A stretch of DNA of 64,000 nucleotides from Acidicapsa acidisoli (GCF_025685625.1 NZ_JAGSYI010000001.1:496001-560000), one strand, 5' to 3'. Numbered from the stretch's first letter, positions 8,466-18,480 are shown. A program made the numbers and translations. The notes: generated from the sequence alone by a model not told the origin.

Positions 8466-8903
8466 ATGAACACGAAGGCAAAGGCGATTGTTTATTGGAC
8501 AATGACCGGTCTCGTTGCGTTTTTTATCGGAGTCGGGGGCCTCGGGCAAATTTGGCAGTATTACGCCAACCCCCATGGCGTCGTGCCCCTGCTTGGCTAT
8601 CCAATGTACTTCTTCGCCATCCTGGGATTCTGGAAGGCGCTTGGAGCGATAGCCATCCTTGCGCCGCGTTTTCCGCTGCTCAAGGAATGGGCCTATGCGG
8701 GCATCTTCTTTGACCTGACAGGCGCTGCCGCCTCCTGCGCTGCGGTGGGCGGCTATGGCGCTTACGGCTTTCACGTGATCGCGCCTCTTATCCTGACCGG
8801 GTTTACGGTGGCGTCGTGGGCGCTGCGGCCTCCAAGCCGTAAAATTGTCGCGCTCCCTGCCGCGACAACCATCAGGCCTGCGACAGCCGTCAGAGCGGTC
8901 TAA
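8466..8903 (+). CDS. DoxX-like integral membrane protein
   Basis: The 145-residue protein has four hydrophobic segments, beginning IVYWTMTGLVAFFIGVGGLGQIW and ending around IAPLILTGFTVASWAL. The motif YPMYFFAILGFWKALGAIAILAPRFPLLKEWAYAGIFFDLTGA matches the DoxX-like group often encoded with ArsR and SRPBCC genes. AGGAGG precedes the ATG by seven bases, 13 bases after the SRPBCC stop, so this is the last gene of the operon. Function unknown; membrane redox or transport roles have been suggested for the family. Confidence 0.82.
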   Translation: MNTKAKAIVYWTMTGLVAFFIGVGGLGQIWQYYANPHGVVPLLGYPMYFFAILGFWKALGAIAILAPRFPLLKEWAYAGIFFDLTGAAASCAAVGGYGAYGFHVIAPLILTGFTVASWALRPPSRKIVALPAATTIRPATAVRAV

Positions 8904-9025
8904 ACGCTGGATCATGCGCTCGTGAGGCTTCCCTCGCGGGAGTTGCGGTCTGGGCTGCGCGCAGCTAAATTAGGTGCGAGAGTTGGAGCTGTCTATGACT
9001 GTCCATCTATGAAAGGAACGTCCCG

Positions 9026-9460
9026 ATGGAATCTGCTTCTGTATTGATCGACGAGAGGATCAAGGGACTTGGGGACTGGCGCGGGAAGATGCTCGCGAAA
9101 GTACGCGGAATCGTACACAAGGCAGACCCTGAGATTGTCGAAGAGTGGAAGTTTATGGGCACTCCGGTCTGGTCCCACGCCGGCATCGTCTGCACGGGTG
9201 AGGCGTACAAGAACGTCGTCAAGATGACGTTTGCCAAAGGAGCAGAGTTGGCAGCCGCATCCAAAGACCCTGCGGGTCTGTTCAACTCCAGCCTGGAGGG
9301 GAATGTCAGGCGCGCTATCGACATTCACGAAGGCGACAAGGTGGATGAGGCGGCGTTGAAGGCTCTTATCCGCGCTGCGGTGGAGCTCAATCTCGCCGAT
9401 CAGAATCTCAAGGGTCTCAAGGGCAATAACAAGCCGAGGACCGGGCGCAACGCGAAGTAA
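9026..9460 (+). CDS. DUF1801-domain protein
   Basis: The 144-residue soluble protein matches the DUF1801 (YdhG-like) fold: IDERIKGLGDWRGKMLAKVRGIVHKADPEIVEEWKF, then PVWSHAGIVCTGEAYKNVVKMTF, with a basic tail. The family is distantly related to iron-binding frataxin-like folds, but no function is established. AAAGGA precedes the ATG. It stands alone between the arsR operon and the repeat-rich accessory segment; the palindrome at 9501 starts 40 bases after its stop. Confidence 0.85.
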   Translation: MESASVLIDERIKGLGDWRGKMLAKVRGIVHKADPEIVEEWKFMGTPVWSHAGIVCTGEAYKNVVKMTFAKGAELAAASKDPAGLFNSSLEGNVRRAIDIHEGDKVDEAALKALIRAAVELNLADQNLKGLKGNNKPRTGRNAK

Positions 9461-9500
9461 CGACACGGATACGGTCGTTTCTGGCTCCGACAGGATCCAT

Positions 9501-9526
9501 CCCAGGTCTCAGAATCGAGACCTGGG
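9501..9526. repeat. REP-like palindrome (CCCAGGTCTC family)
   Basis: Arms CCCAGGTCTC and GAGACCTGGG (10 bp, perfect) around a six-base loop, followed by GCACCC. The same arms enclose the REP-associated transposase at 12189-12722, and the same GGGCACCC flank recurs at 9926 and 10694. It is therefore a solitary member of that REP family. Confidence 0.8.
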
Positions 9527-9565
9527 GCACCCAGATTCATCAATTCGCCTTTGAGATAATTACAT

Positions 9566-9771
9566 GGGGGGTAGGGGGTACCCTGTTTTTCCTTATATCT
9601 TGCTGATTATGAGCTACTTATAGAGAAAAACAGGTGCGTTAAATGGCGGTTTTTGGCTGTTTTATGCATGTTTTTTGCGCTCCATGGAACGTGCCTGCGG
9701 GGGCTTTCGGCTTGATCGCGGTGCTTCCGTTGTTCTCTATTATGCGCCTGCAGGGTTTAATTCCCTGCAAG
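9566..9771. repeat. 206-bp structured dispersed repeat, copy B
   Basis: Second copy of the element at 3192-3397, gapless over 206 bases, same orientation. The internal stem is 9636-9647 with 9656-9667; relative to copy A three stem positions differ, two giving G-T wobbles and one a T-T mismatch. The terminal hairpin is TGCAGGG with CCCTGCA, formed in a register shifted from copy A, so it is a similar but not column-for-column identical stem. A weak open frame from 9643 has no ribosome-binding site. Positions 9772-9857 next to it show nothing recognisable. Confidence 0.75.
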
Positions 9772-9857
9772 CTTGCAACAGATTCCGGAATTGCCTGGGA
9801 GTACGAATGCGATCCGATAGGATTGGTCTCCATCGACCCTGAGGGCGACGTTGATCT

Positions 9858-9972
9858 TCAGCCGTTGGGTTAGCCGAAGCTCGATGGGTCGAGGCGTGAA
9901 GTCCCATGTCTGAAAATCCAGACATGGGGCACCCAGTTGGCTCATTTTTCTTCTTCGAGACTTGGGCTACCC
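9858..9972. repeat. 115-bp direct repeat, copy 1, containing a REP-like palindrome
   Basis: Aligns without gaps to 10626-10740, 102 of 115 positions identical by hand count. Contains a perfect palindrome, arms CCCATGTCTG (9903-9912) and CAGACATGGG (9919-9928), then GCACCC, plus a half-site GAGACTTGGG near the end. The two copies bracket the toxin-antitoxin pair at 10016-10545. Confidence 0.85.
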
Positions 9973-10015
9973 GCCGTCAGCCGCGAACAGTCTTCGAACT
10001 TCGCTTGAAGGTGCC

Positions 10016-10327
10016 TCAATCGATCCGCGTAAACGATCCAGGAACTGCGCAATCAACGGATGTCGCGATCTCCGCGACATGAGGCTCAATCAGAGGCCAG
10101 TTCACAGCCGAAAGTGAAACCAGTGCAATCTTGCGGCCCGTCAGGTTCTGTTCGTGATGCAGGGTCTTATCTCCTGTGACCAGAACCTCGAACCCGGCGA
10201 TTTCAGCCGCCTCGAGCAGCTTCCCGTTCTGCAGCCCGGCAAAGCCCGCATAGGCAGCGGTCACAGAATTCGGTATATGGCGCCGAAGAGAGTGTGGCAG
10301 ATTTTCGTCCAACAGAACCGCCTTCAC
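10016..10327 (-). CDS. DUF5615 PIN-like toxin
   Basis: The 103-residue protein matches the DUF5615/Mut7-C-like PIN family. An acidic site is suggested by Asp7 in LLDENLP and Asp53 in LVTGDKTL, with E42 nearby; the first helix carries the LPHSLRRHIP pattern typical of the family. PIN-fold toxins cleave RNA using acidic residues and divalent metal. Translation starts at GTG, overlapping the antitoxin stop by four bases (GTGA), so synthesis is coupled. Partner is the DUF433 protein just upstream. The whole cassette lies between 115-bp direct repeats. RNase activity is inferred from fold, not shown. Confidence 0.83.
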   Translation of the reverse strand: MKAVLLDENLPHSLRRHIPNSVTAAYAGFAGLQNGKLLEAAEIAGFEVLVTGDKTLHHEQNLTGRKIALVSLSAVNWPLIEPHVAEIATSVDCAVPGSFTRID

Positions 10328-10545
10328 GCCGCTATCTGATGCTCGTGGGCAAAGGTGCGAATCCGCAGGATGGCATCGACAGGAAGCGTAGGAAAGTCCG
10401 CATGCGTTTCCTCAGGAGTGCGCCCGAGTTCTTCCTCCTGAACGATGACGTCAGGCTCGATGCGCGTTCCCTTGACGACAGGCCGTCCGCCCATCTTCCC
10501 GGCTATGCACTCTACAAGCTCGCACTCCGACCAGTCGACGGTCAT
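10324..10545 (-). CDS. DUF433 antitoxin
   Basis: The 73-residue protein is a DUF433 helix-turn-helix-like domain: ECIAGKMGGRPVVKGTRIEPDVIVQEEELGRTPEETHADFP, with the conserved GRPVVKGTRI stretch. DUF433 proteins are the usual antitoxins of DUF5615 toxins and likely repress their own operon. The ATG chosen follows GGAGG by four bases; a longer in-frame extension to 10776 reads through the direct repeat and is rejected. The stop overlaps the toxin start by four bases. Confidence 0.85.
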   Translation of the reverse strand: MTVDWSECELVECIAGKMGGRPVVKGTRIEPDVIVQEEELGRTPEETHADFPTLPVDAILRIRTFAHEHQIAA

Positions 10546-10625
10546 GATTCCTCCACGGCTTTCTCTATCGTAGTCAGCCGCTTGCAGCGGGTCAACCGGA
10601 GTACACCTGCTCCCCGTCACCTCTG

Positions 10626-10740
10626 TCAGTCGTTGGGTTACGTGAAGCTCGATGGGTCCAGGCGCGAAGTCCCATGTCTGAAAATCCAGACATGGGGCAC
10701 CCAGTTGGTTCACTTTACTTCTTGGAGACCTGGGCCGCCC
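10626..10740. repeat. 115-bp direct repeat, copy 2, containing a REP-like palindrome
   Basis: Partner of 9858-9972 in the same orientation. Palindrome arms CCCATGTCTG (10671-10680) and CAGACATGGG (10687-10696). Copy 2 starts 81 bases upstream of the DUF433 start, so it may carry or influence the promoter of the toxin-antitoxin operon. Confidence 0.85.
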
Positions 10741-10839
10741 AGGTGGGAATAGATTGCGACTAAAATTTTCCCACATCTAGTACGCAGATTTCCTACACCA
10801 AATAGAAGGGGACTTTCCGCTAAAATAGGAGCAGAGCCC

Positions 10840-12048
10840 ATGAATTGTCTAGATAGCCCATTTCTCTGTTTCGATATCTCTTATTCTGAGTACTGGCAGT
10901 TGGCATTAGATTACTGGAGCGGCGACGATGTCGCGGGACGCTGGAAGTGGCATGCTTCAGTTGAAGATCTCTCTGGCCTACATGGCGTCCCCAAAAAAGA
11001 TGTTCCAAAATTTGTAAAATTGGCAGCTACGGCCGTTAGTCTCATGCGTCGTTGCATGGATTGTGACTTTCCTCAAGAGCTTTCATCTCGCTCGACCGTC
11101 ACTAGCAAGTCTTATGGGGACTACCTTTGCAACGCGTGCCTCGCGGCTCGTAATCAGGCTCGCTTAAGGAGGCGTGAGGAAGAAGAGAGACAGCGTTTCG
11201 CTGCAGAGCATGCACACATCGCTGAGAACTGCCAAAGAAACAAGACGTTTGACTACGACGGCATCAGCTACGCTAATGCGGCAATTGCTTTTAGCATCAT
11301 GCTCGCCTCCGATGAGGCTTGTGAGGTTGGGACTTTTCAACGAAGTGATAGCTTGAACCTTTGCGAAAGTAGCTCTCTTTCCAGCAAGCTTTTGGGGCGT
11401 CTTTCCAACGCAGGGGTTCTGGGTTTCGACGAGGGGACGCCACCACAGGCAGTCGAAATTGGCCAGGACAGCAAATGGGGTTATTTCCCGCATCTAGTGA
11501 ACTGGAGGTTCGCCTCAGACTTGGGGGGTCGGTCTTTTCCAGAGGTATTGACGCTCTTGGGGAAGGTAATCGATGCGCGCGATGCCGACCTCGAATATGG
11601 AGGGTCAGTAGCCGAGATGTGGAGGATGCTTGCCTATGATGATGCGCTCAACCATCTTTCACAGGAAGTGGACAATTATCAACTTCCGGATGTTCGTGTC
11701 GGACCCAAAACTGAACAGGCAATCTGGCATGCTCTAGACCACTTCTCTATCCCACAGGTCCGGAGAGAGATTACGAATGTGGTGAAGAACGCAGCTGCGT
11801 TGTCTCAACATCGCGATTTTGTAAGACGCCACGCTTTGAACACGATCCCTGGGAATCTAATCAGTTATGTGGACAGGGCAGTCAGTGAAGGTTGGCAAGT
11901 GTCGCCGTTGCTACGTAACTGGCAGAACGAAGAGCCGGTGCTTTTGACGGTTTTGTTTAATCGAGTGCTTGGCACCGGCCTACCAGGTTTCAAAACGCTA
12001 TCATACAGTGTCTTGACAGCGACGATCCTGAATGTTGATCGCACGTAA
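10840..12048 (+). CDS. unrecognised 402-residue protein with a four-cysteine motif
   Basis: I do not recognise this protein. Cysteines C72, C75, C97 and C100 (CMDC and CNAC) form a probable zinc-ribbon, followed by a very charged helix (RLRRREEEERQRFAAEHAHIAEN) and a mostly helical C-terminal region. No signal peptide or membrane segment is seen. AGGAG lies eight bases before the ATG. Base composition and codon use look less GC-rich than in the neighbours, consistent with horizontal acquisition. It sits between a toxin-antitoxin pair and a REP-associated transposase, a location where defence or mobile-element genes are common, but no nuclease, ATPase or other catalytic motif is visible. Confidence 0.75.
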   Translation: MNCLDSPFLCFDISYSEYWQLALDYWSGDDVAGRWKWHASVEDLSGLHGVPKKDVPKFVKLAATAVSLMRRCMDCDFPQELSSRSTVTSKSYGDYLCNACLAARNQARLRRREEEERQRFAAEHAHIAENCQRNKTFDYDGISYANAAIAFSIMLASDEACEVGTFQRSDSLNLCESSSLSSKLLGRLSNAGVLGFDEGTPPQAVEIGQDSKWGYFPHLVNWRFASDLGGRSFPEVLTLLGKVIDARDADLEYGGSVAEMWRMLAYDDALNHLSQEVDNYQLPDVRVGPKTEQAIWHALDHFSIPQVRREITNVVKNAAALSQHRDFVRRHALNTIPGNLISYVDRAVSEGWQVSPLLRNWQNEEPVLLTVLFNRVLGTGLPGFKTLSYSVLTATILNVDRT

Positions 12049-12085
12049 GGCAGGCGGTCGGCCTATGTCTGAGTGAATGACTACG

Positions 12086-12125
12086 AGGGTGCCCCAGGTC
12101 TCGCCTTTGAGACCTGGGATTCGGC
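12086..12125. repeat. left inverted REP unit of the RAYT locus
   Basis: Forty bases that match the reverse complement of 12681-12720 at 38 positions. The core is CCCAGGTCTC / GAGACCTGGG (12093-12118), with the asymmetric flanks AGGGTG on the outside and ATTCGGC on the inside, so the two units point in opposite directions around the transposase gene. Confidence 0.88.
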
Positions 12126-12188
12126 GGACGCCACAAATGTCAATCCGAAGGCTCCCAATCCTTCCCGTAAAATCTCAAGCAGAACCCC

Positions 12189-12722
12189 ATGGCTCAAAAA
12201 CTGGTCCGCTATCAACGCACTGGAGACTTCCACTTTGTTACCTTCAGTTGCTACAGAAGGCGACCCAATCTGGATTCTCCCGCGGCTCGTCATCTCTTTG
12301 AACACTCTCTGGAAGCAATGCGTATCCGCTACGAGTTTTGTGTCTTCGGCTATGTCGTCATGCCCGAGCATGTGCATTTGCTAGTCAGTGAACCGAAGCG
12401 GGCCATTCTGGCCAAGGCAATTCAGGCACTCAAGCTTTCTGTCTCGGTCCAGCGCCACGAACGGCCATTCTGGCAGGCTCGTTACTATGATTTCAATGTA
12501 TTCACTCAGCCCAAGCATGTTGAGAAGCTTAAATACATGCACCGCAATCCCGTAAGACGCGAGTTGGTAAAGAAGCCGGAAGACTGGCTTTGGTCCAGTT
12601 ACACGCACTATCTGACAGGCCAGCCGGGCATCGTTGAAATTGAGTCGTGGTGGACGACGACCCAAAGGGAATCAGGCTTGGCCGAATCCCAGGTCTCAGA
12701 AGCGAGACCTGGGGCACCCTGA
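12189..12722 (+). CDS. REP-associated tyrosine transposase (RAYT, Y1/HUH family)
   Basis: The 177-residue protein has the Y1 transposase fold. The HUH pair is His61-Val-His63 in MPEHVHLLV, and the catalytic tyrosine is expected in WQARYYDFNVF (Tyr99 or Tyr100). The C-terminal motif HVEKLKYMHRNPVRRELV is typical of RAYTs. Family members nick single-stranded REP hairpins and are thought to spread REP/BIME sequences. The gene is enclosed by two inverted 40-bp REP units, and its last ten or so codons are read through the right unit, the stop lying just at its edge. The ribosome-binding site is poor. It appears intact. Confidence 0.93.
   Translation: MAQKLVRYQRTGDFHFVTFSCYRRRPNLDSPAARHLFEHSLEAMRIRYEFCVFGYVVMPEHVHLLVSEPKRAILAKAIQALKLSVSVQRHERPFWQARYYDFNVFTQPKHVEKLKYMHRNPVRRELVKKPEDWLWSSYTHYLTGQPGIVEIESWWTTTQRESGLAESQVSEARPGAP
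12681..12720. repeat. right inverted REP unit of the RAYT locus
   Basis: Inverted partner of 12086-12125 (38 of 40 positions). The palindrome core is at 12688-12713. It overlaps the 3' end of the transposase reading frame. Confidence 0.88.
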
Positions 12723-12747
12723 TGGTTATTCATTTGGAGTTGTGGTG

Positions 12748-15366
<2,619 letters not shown>

Positions 15367-15540
15367 ACTTATATCTCCTGGCTGCCAGCTCGCGGCTTGC
15401 AGCGCTTTGATTTCTCTATTTTGCTCTTGTTTTGGGCCGGTAAACACAAGGCCGGGAGCGGAGATTTCCTCCTCTCCCGGCATGCTCAACTACATTCCTG
15501 ATTCGACCGCCTGCCCTGGGCTGGTGGCTAACGGCTGCTA

Positions 15541-15981
15541 TTACGCCGCTGTACCGATCTCGATCTGCCTAGGCTGCGCCGAAGCTTTCTTTTTCAGCTC
15601 CAGCTTGAGCACGCCAGCGTTGTAGTTTGCCTGCACATTCTCGGTATCGACCGTGATGGGCAGGCTGAAGGAACGGAAGAAACTGCCATAGCGGCGCTCG
15701 ATGCGATGGAAGTTCTCTTCCTTCTCTTCGGACTCGAACTTGCGCTCGCCGCGCACAGAAAGCGTCTGATTTTCGACGCGGATGTCCAGATCCTCTTCCT
15801 TGATGCCCGGGATGTCCAGCTTGAGGACGACCTTTTCGCCGTTCTCGTATACATCGACCGCGGGGGCAAAGCTGGCAGCGGTCACTGTTCCGTTATCGCC
15901 GCCAAAATCCTGGAAGAGCGAATTGACACGATCCTGCAGGGTTGCGACTTCACGAATGGGATACCAACGACTAATTGCCAT
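15541..15981 (-). CDS. small heat-shock protein, Hsp20 family
   Basis: ATP-independent holdase that keeps unfolding proteins in a refoldable state. The 146-residue protein has a short N-terminal arm (RWYPIREVATLQDRVNSLFQDF), the alpha-crystallin domain (VYENGEKVVLKLDIPGIKEEDLDIRVENQTLSV to FSLPITVDTENVQANYNAGVLKLELKK) and a C-terminal tail ending IEIGTAA, whose IEI is the usual I-x-I anchor. The ATG follows AAGGAG. It precedes clpB by about 175 bases on the same strand. Three palindromes lie 116-220 bases upstream and may control it. Confidence 0.95.
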   Translation of the reverse strand: MAISRWYPIREVATLQDRVNSLFQDFGGDNGTVTAASFAPAVDVYENGEKVVLKLDIPGIKEEDLDIRVENQTLSVRGERKFESEEKEENFHRIERRYGSFFRSFSLPITVDTENVQANYNAGVLKLELKKKASAQPRQIEIGTAA

Positions 15982-16096
15982 GATGCGATTCTCCTTAACC
16001 CTAATGGGTGCAAGCTTCAAAATTGACGCGGCACTGGACGGTGAGTCCAAGCTGCTCACATAATCTGATGAAACTATAGCATGTTCGATGCAATAA

Positions 16097-16201
16097 ATAT
16101 GCGCGTTTTGCGCTCATATTTTTAATCCTTTTCAAAAATACTGATTCCTAACGCTTTAGGAATTCAGGCAGACTCATTTGCTGCGATTAATCGCAGCAAA
16201 T
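16097..16201. promoter_or_regulatory. cluster of three palindromes upstream of hsp20-clpB
   Basis: The first is an imperfect palindrome (ATATG-GCG core against CGC-CATAT) at 16097-16119. The second has 8-bp arms ATTCCTAA and TTAGGAAT with a four-base loop at 16144-16163. The third is a perfect 26-bp palindrome at 16176-16201 with half-site ATTTGCTGCGATT. None matches CIRCE (TTAGCACTC) or HAIR (CTTGAGT) half-sites, and no T-tract follows on either strand. They may be operators or, for the upstream gene, unconventional terminators. Confidence 0.55.
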
Positions 16202-16278
16202 CGCCCTTTTGCCGTTGAGTAAAACCCGGCAGGCAAGGCAGCGATAAGCAGAATAGGAGAGGATCTGCGGGCTCGAAA

Positions 16279-16304
16279 CCCGGGTCTCGTCGATCAGACC
16301 CGGG
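16279..16304. repeat. REP-like palindrome, CCCGGGTCT variant
   Basis: Arms CCCGGGTCT and AGACCCGGG with an eight-base loop, about 40 bases after the stop of the STAS gene (minus strand). It resembles the REP family at 9501 and 12093 but has a different loop and lacks the GCACCC flank. It may act as a transcript end for the partner-switching operon. Confidence 0.6.
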
Positions 16305-16344
16305 GAACCCGTCTGGAAGGATGGACCAGACAGCCAGGGAGAGA

Positions 16345-16704
16345 CTACACGGTCGCCAGCGCGGCGGCCTGGTCCGGGAAGAGCCCGGCGTACTTGGTAA
16401 TTCCGACCATGGTAAAGACCTTCGTGAAGTGCGCTGAAAGCCCGAAGGCCAGCACTTTCTGGCCGGAGTTAGCCGCTTCCATCAGCAACTGAATCACCAG
16501 CGCGATGCCGCTGGAGTTGATGTACTCAACCTTGGTGAAGTCTAGAAGGACGGTCTTGACCGTCGCCTTTGAGAGACTCTGGTACGAGCCGATCACCGCC
16601 TCCTTGGATGACGAAGAAATGTCGCCTTCAAAACGAAGGACAGTGACCGGTTGGCCGGACGGTGTGGTGGTCTGGTCGATTTTTGACTTCGTATCGGTCT
16701 GCAC
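16345..16704 (-). CDS. STAS-domain anti-sigma factor antagonist (RsbV/SpoIIAA-like)
   Basis: The 119-residue protein is a single STAS domain: VTVLRFEGDISSSSKEAVIGSYQSL, then VLLDFTKVEYINSSGIALVIQLLMEAANSGQKV. The regulatory phosphoserine of the family corresponds to Ser64 in the Asn63-Ser64-Ser65-Gly66 motif. When unphosphorylated it should bind the HPK-type kinase encoded just upstream and release the kinase's target. With the ATPase and SpoIIE-type phosphatase genes on the same strand it completes a partner-switching module. No sigma-B-like gene adjoins, so the output is unknown. Confidence 0.88.
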   Translation of the reverse strand: MQTDTKSKIDQTTTPSGQPVTVLRFEGDISSSSKEAVIGSYQSLSKATVKTVLLDFTKVEYINSSGIALVIQLLMEAANSGQKVLAFGLSAHFTKVFTMVGITKYAGLFPDQAAALATV

Positions 16705-16813
16705 TTGAATTCTGTCTCCGTAAATCAGGTTAGCTCATCCATGAACCTGGACTAGAAAGCAGGACTAGAAACCAGGACTGGCGGTCCAGTCTCAATCAGT
16801 CTATGCCCTGGCG

Positions 16814-17266
16814 TCAGGCTTCTTCCTTGTCCAGGCGGATCACGAGCCGAACATAACTGCCTTTGCCGTTAGCTCCTACGACCCACTCGGCCTCGTCGAC
16901 CAGCGCCTGGATGAGGAACATCCCCATGCCGCGAGGGTCTTCTTCGCCGTGCATCTTGCGGTCAATATCCGGCTTGGTGGGGTGGGTCTTCATGCCCTTG
17001 CCGTCATCCATGACCTTGACTTCAAGAGCGTCTGTGCCCGCTGAGAGAGTGACGCCGACCGAGAGCTTTTCGTTGAGACGGTTGCCGTGTTCAATTGCGT
17101 TGATGCACGCTTCGGCGACAGCGGTCTTGAGATCGTCGATACGGTCTTCTCGGAAGCCCATCAGTTTGGCGACCGAGGCAGCCGTGCTCATGGCCACTTT
17201 TTCAAAGCCAAGGCGAGAGGGGAGACGTACTTCAACCGTTGCGCTACGCGCTGGAAAACCGGTCAT
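16814..17266 (-). CDS. serine-protein kinase/anti-sigma factor ATPase (RsbW/SpoIIAB-like)
   Basis: The 150-residue GHKL ATPase has an N box (KTAVAEACINAIEHGN), a G1 box (VMDDGKGM) and a G2 region (DPRGMGMFLIQALVDEAEW). It lacks the H-box dimer domain of histidine kinases, as expected for RsbW/BtrW-type kinases that phosphorylate STAS antagonists and sequester a partner. Its ATG overlaps the end of the upstream phosphatase gene by four bases, so the two are translationally coupled. The STAS gene follows about 110 bases downstream. Confidence 0.88.
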   Translation of the reverse strand: MTGFPARSATVEVRLPSRLGFEKVAMSTAASVAKLMGFREDRIDDLKTAVAEACINAIEHGNRLNEKLSVGVTLSAGTDALEVKVMDDGKGMKTHPTKPDIDRKMHGEEDPRGMGMFLIQALVDEAEWVVGANGKGSYVRLVIRLDKEEA

Positions 17267-18480
17267 GCGGACACCTTGCCGTTCAGTCTATCCATATTAT
17301 CGGCAAAGGAAGGTGCAACTTCGGGCAGATGGCACAACACGAGCGCGGTCATGTCATCCTCCTGGGGTCCGCCACCGGAAAATCCCTGAATGGCCCTCCA
17401 CAATGCATCGAGAATACCATCGGCCTGCTGTACTGGTGTATCGCAAAACTCCTTAAGCAGCCGATCCTGCCCAAATTCCTCGTCACCCAGAAAAACCTCC
17501 GTCAACCCATCCGTATAGAAGAGCAGCCGGCTCCCCTTGGCAAAAAGTAGCCGCTCGCTGGAATAGGTCATGCCCGGCAGCAATCCCAGAGGAGTGCCTG
17601 CCGCTTCTATTTGATGCGAAGCGCCATCGGGAGTGATCACAAAGCCGGGATTATGGCCGGCGTTGACGATCTCCACCTCGCCTCGCCTGGGGTCGAGCCG
17701 GAGGAAGATGGCTGTAACGTAGCGCCTGCGCGCTTCTTCCCCCTCCTGCCAGTGATGCTGGTTCATGCGCGTGGCGAGCAGATCGAGCGAAACTCCGGTG
17801 ATCGCCATGGCGCGAAAGGCCGCGCGAAAGCTGGTCGCCATGATCGCCGAAGCGAGGCCCTTGCCCGCGACGTCGGCAACGGCCATGATCATGCCGCCCT
17901 CGGGCAACGAAATGATGTCGACATAGTCGCCGCCGACTTCGTAGCAGGTTTGGGATTTCACGGCAATCGAGAAACCGGGAATCGACGGCATGCGCTGCGG
18001 CAAGAGCGAGCGCTGAATTTCCCGGGCAGCATCGAGATCCTGCTGGACGCGCGCCCATTGCAGGTTGCGCTCATGATTGCGAGCATTTTCAAGCGCCACA
18101 GCGGCCTGCAGCGCCAAGCCTTCGAGAAAATCCGTTTCGTACATCGTGATCGGGCGGCCTTCGGGCGGCGCCACGATCAGGTCGGTCATGCGTTTCCCTT
18201 CCCGATCGTCGAGCGGGTAGGTCTGAATTCCGTCCACCTTACCGGCTTCGGTCTTTTTCGGCGGGTCTCCGTAGGAGAGATCGGTGCCTGAAAAAGCCGC
18301 GCCGGCCATCTCCAGTTCGCGGACGACGATGCGGAGAACGGTCTCCAGCACTTCGTCCTCGCGCGTCGTGGAATGCACCTGGCGGGAGACTTCCAGCAAC
18401 GCCTGCAGGCGCGCGACCTGCTGCTGCAGGTCCATCGTCTGCGTGATGGAGTTCTGCGTCATTACCGGCGAACCATCCAT
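17263..18480 (-). CDS. GAF-SpoIIE/PP2C-type serine phosphatase (RsbU-like)
   Basis: The 405-residue protein has an N-terminal coiled segment (MDLQQQVARLQALLEVSRQV), a GAF sensor domain to about residue 140, a linker helix (QDLDAAREIQRSLLPQRMPSIPGF) that is the standard entry to these enzymes, and a C-terminal SpoIIE PP2C domain with metal-binding motifs VGGDYVDI, VADVAGKGLASA, NAGHNPG and GGPQEDDMTALVL. It should dephosphorylate the STAS protein in response to the GAF-sensed signal. First gene of the three-gene partner-switching operon. Confidence 0.9.
   Translation of the reverse strand: MDGSPVMTQNSITQTMDLQQQVARLQALLEVSRQVHSTTREDEVLETVLRIVVRELEMAGAAFSGTDLSYGDPPKKTEAGKVDGIQTYPLDDREGKRMTDLIVAPPEGRPITMYETDFLEGLALQAAVALENARNHERNLQWARVQQDLDAAREIQRSLLPQRMPSIPGFSIAVKSQTCYEVGGDYVDIISLPEGGMIMAVADVAGKGLASAIMATSFRAAFRAMAITGVSLDLLATRMNQHHWQEGEEARRRYVTAIFLRLDPRRGEVEIVNAGHNPGFVITPDGASHQIEAAGTPLGLLPGMTYSSERLLFAKGSRLLFYTDGLTEVFLGDEEFGQDRLLKEFCDTPVQQADGILDALWRAIQGFSGGGPQEDDMTALVLCHLPEVAPSFADNMDRLNGKVSA

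Noticed and set aside
9643-9873. Small frames within repeat copy B and beyond, on both strands
   Set aside because: Not conserved as protein in copy A and no ribosome-binding site; the repeat looks non-coding.
10324-10776. 150-residue version of the DUF433 antitoxin
   Set aside because: The N-terminal 77 codons translate the direct repeat; the ATG at 10545 has a strong ribosome-binding site and gives the normal family length.
9480-12730. CRISPR array or integron in the accessory segment
   Set aside because: The repeats are long, few and divergent, without regular spacers; no cas genes or integrase are present.
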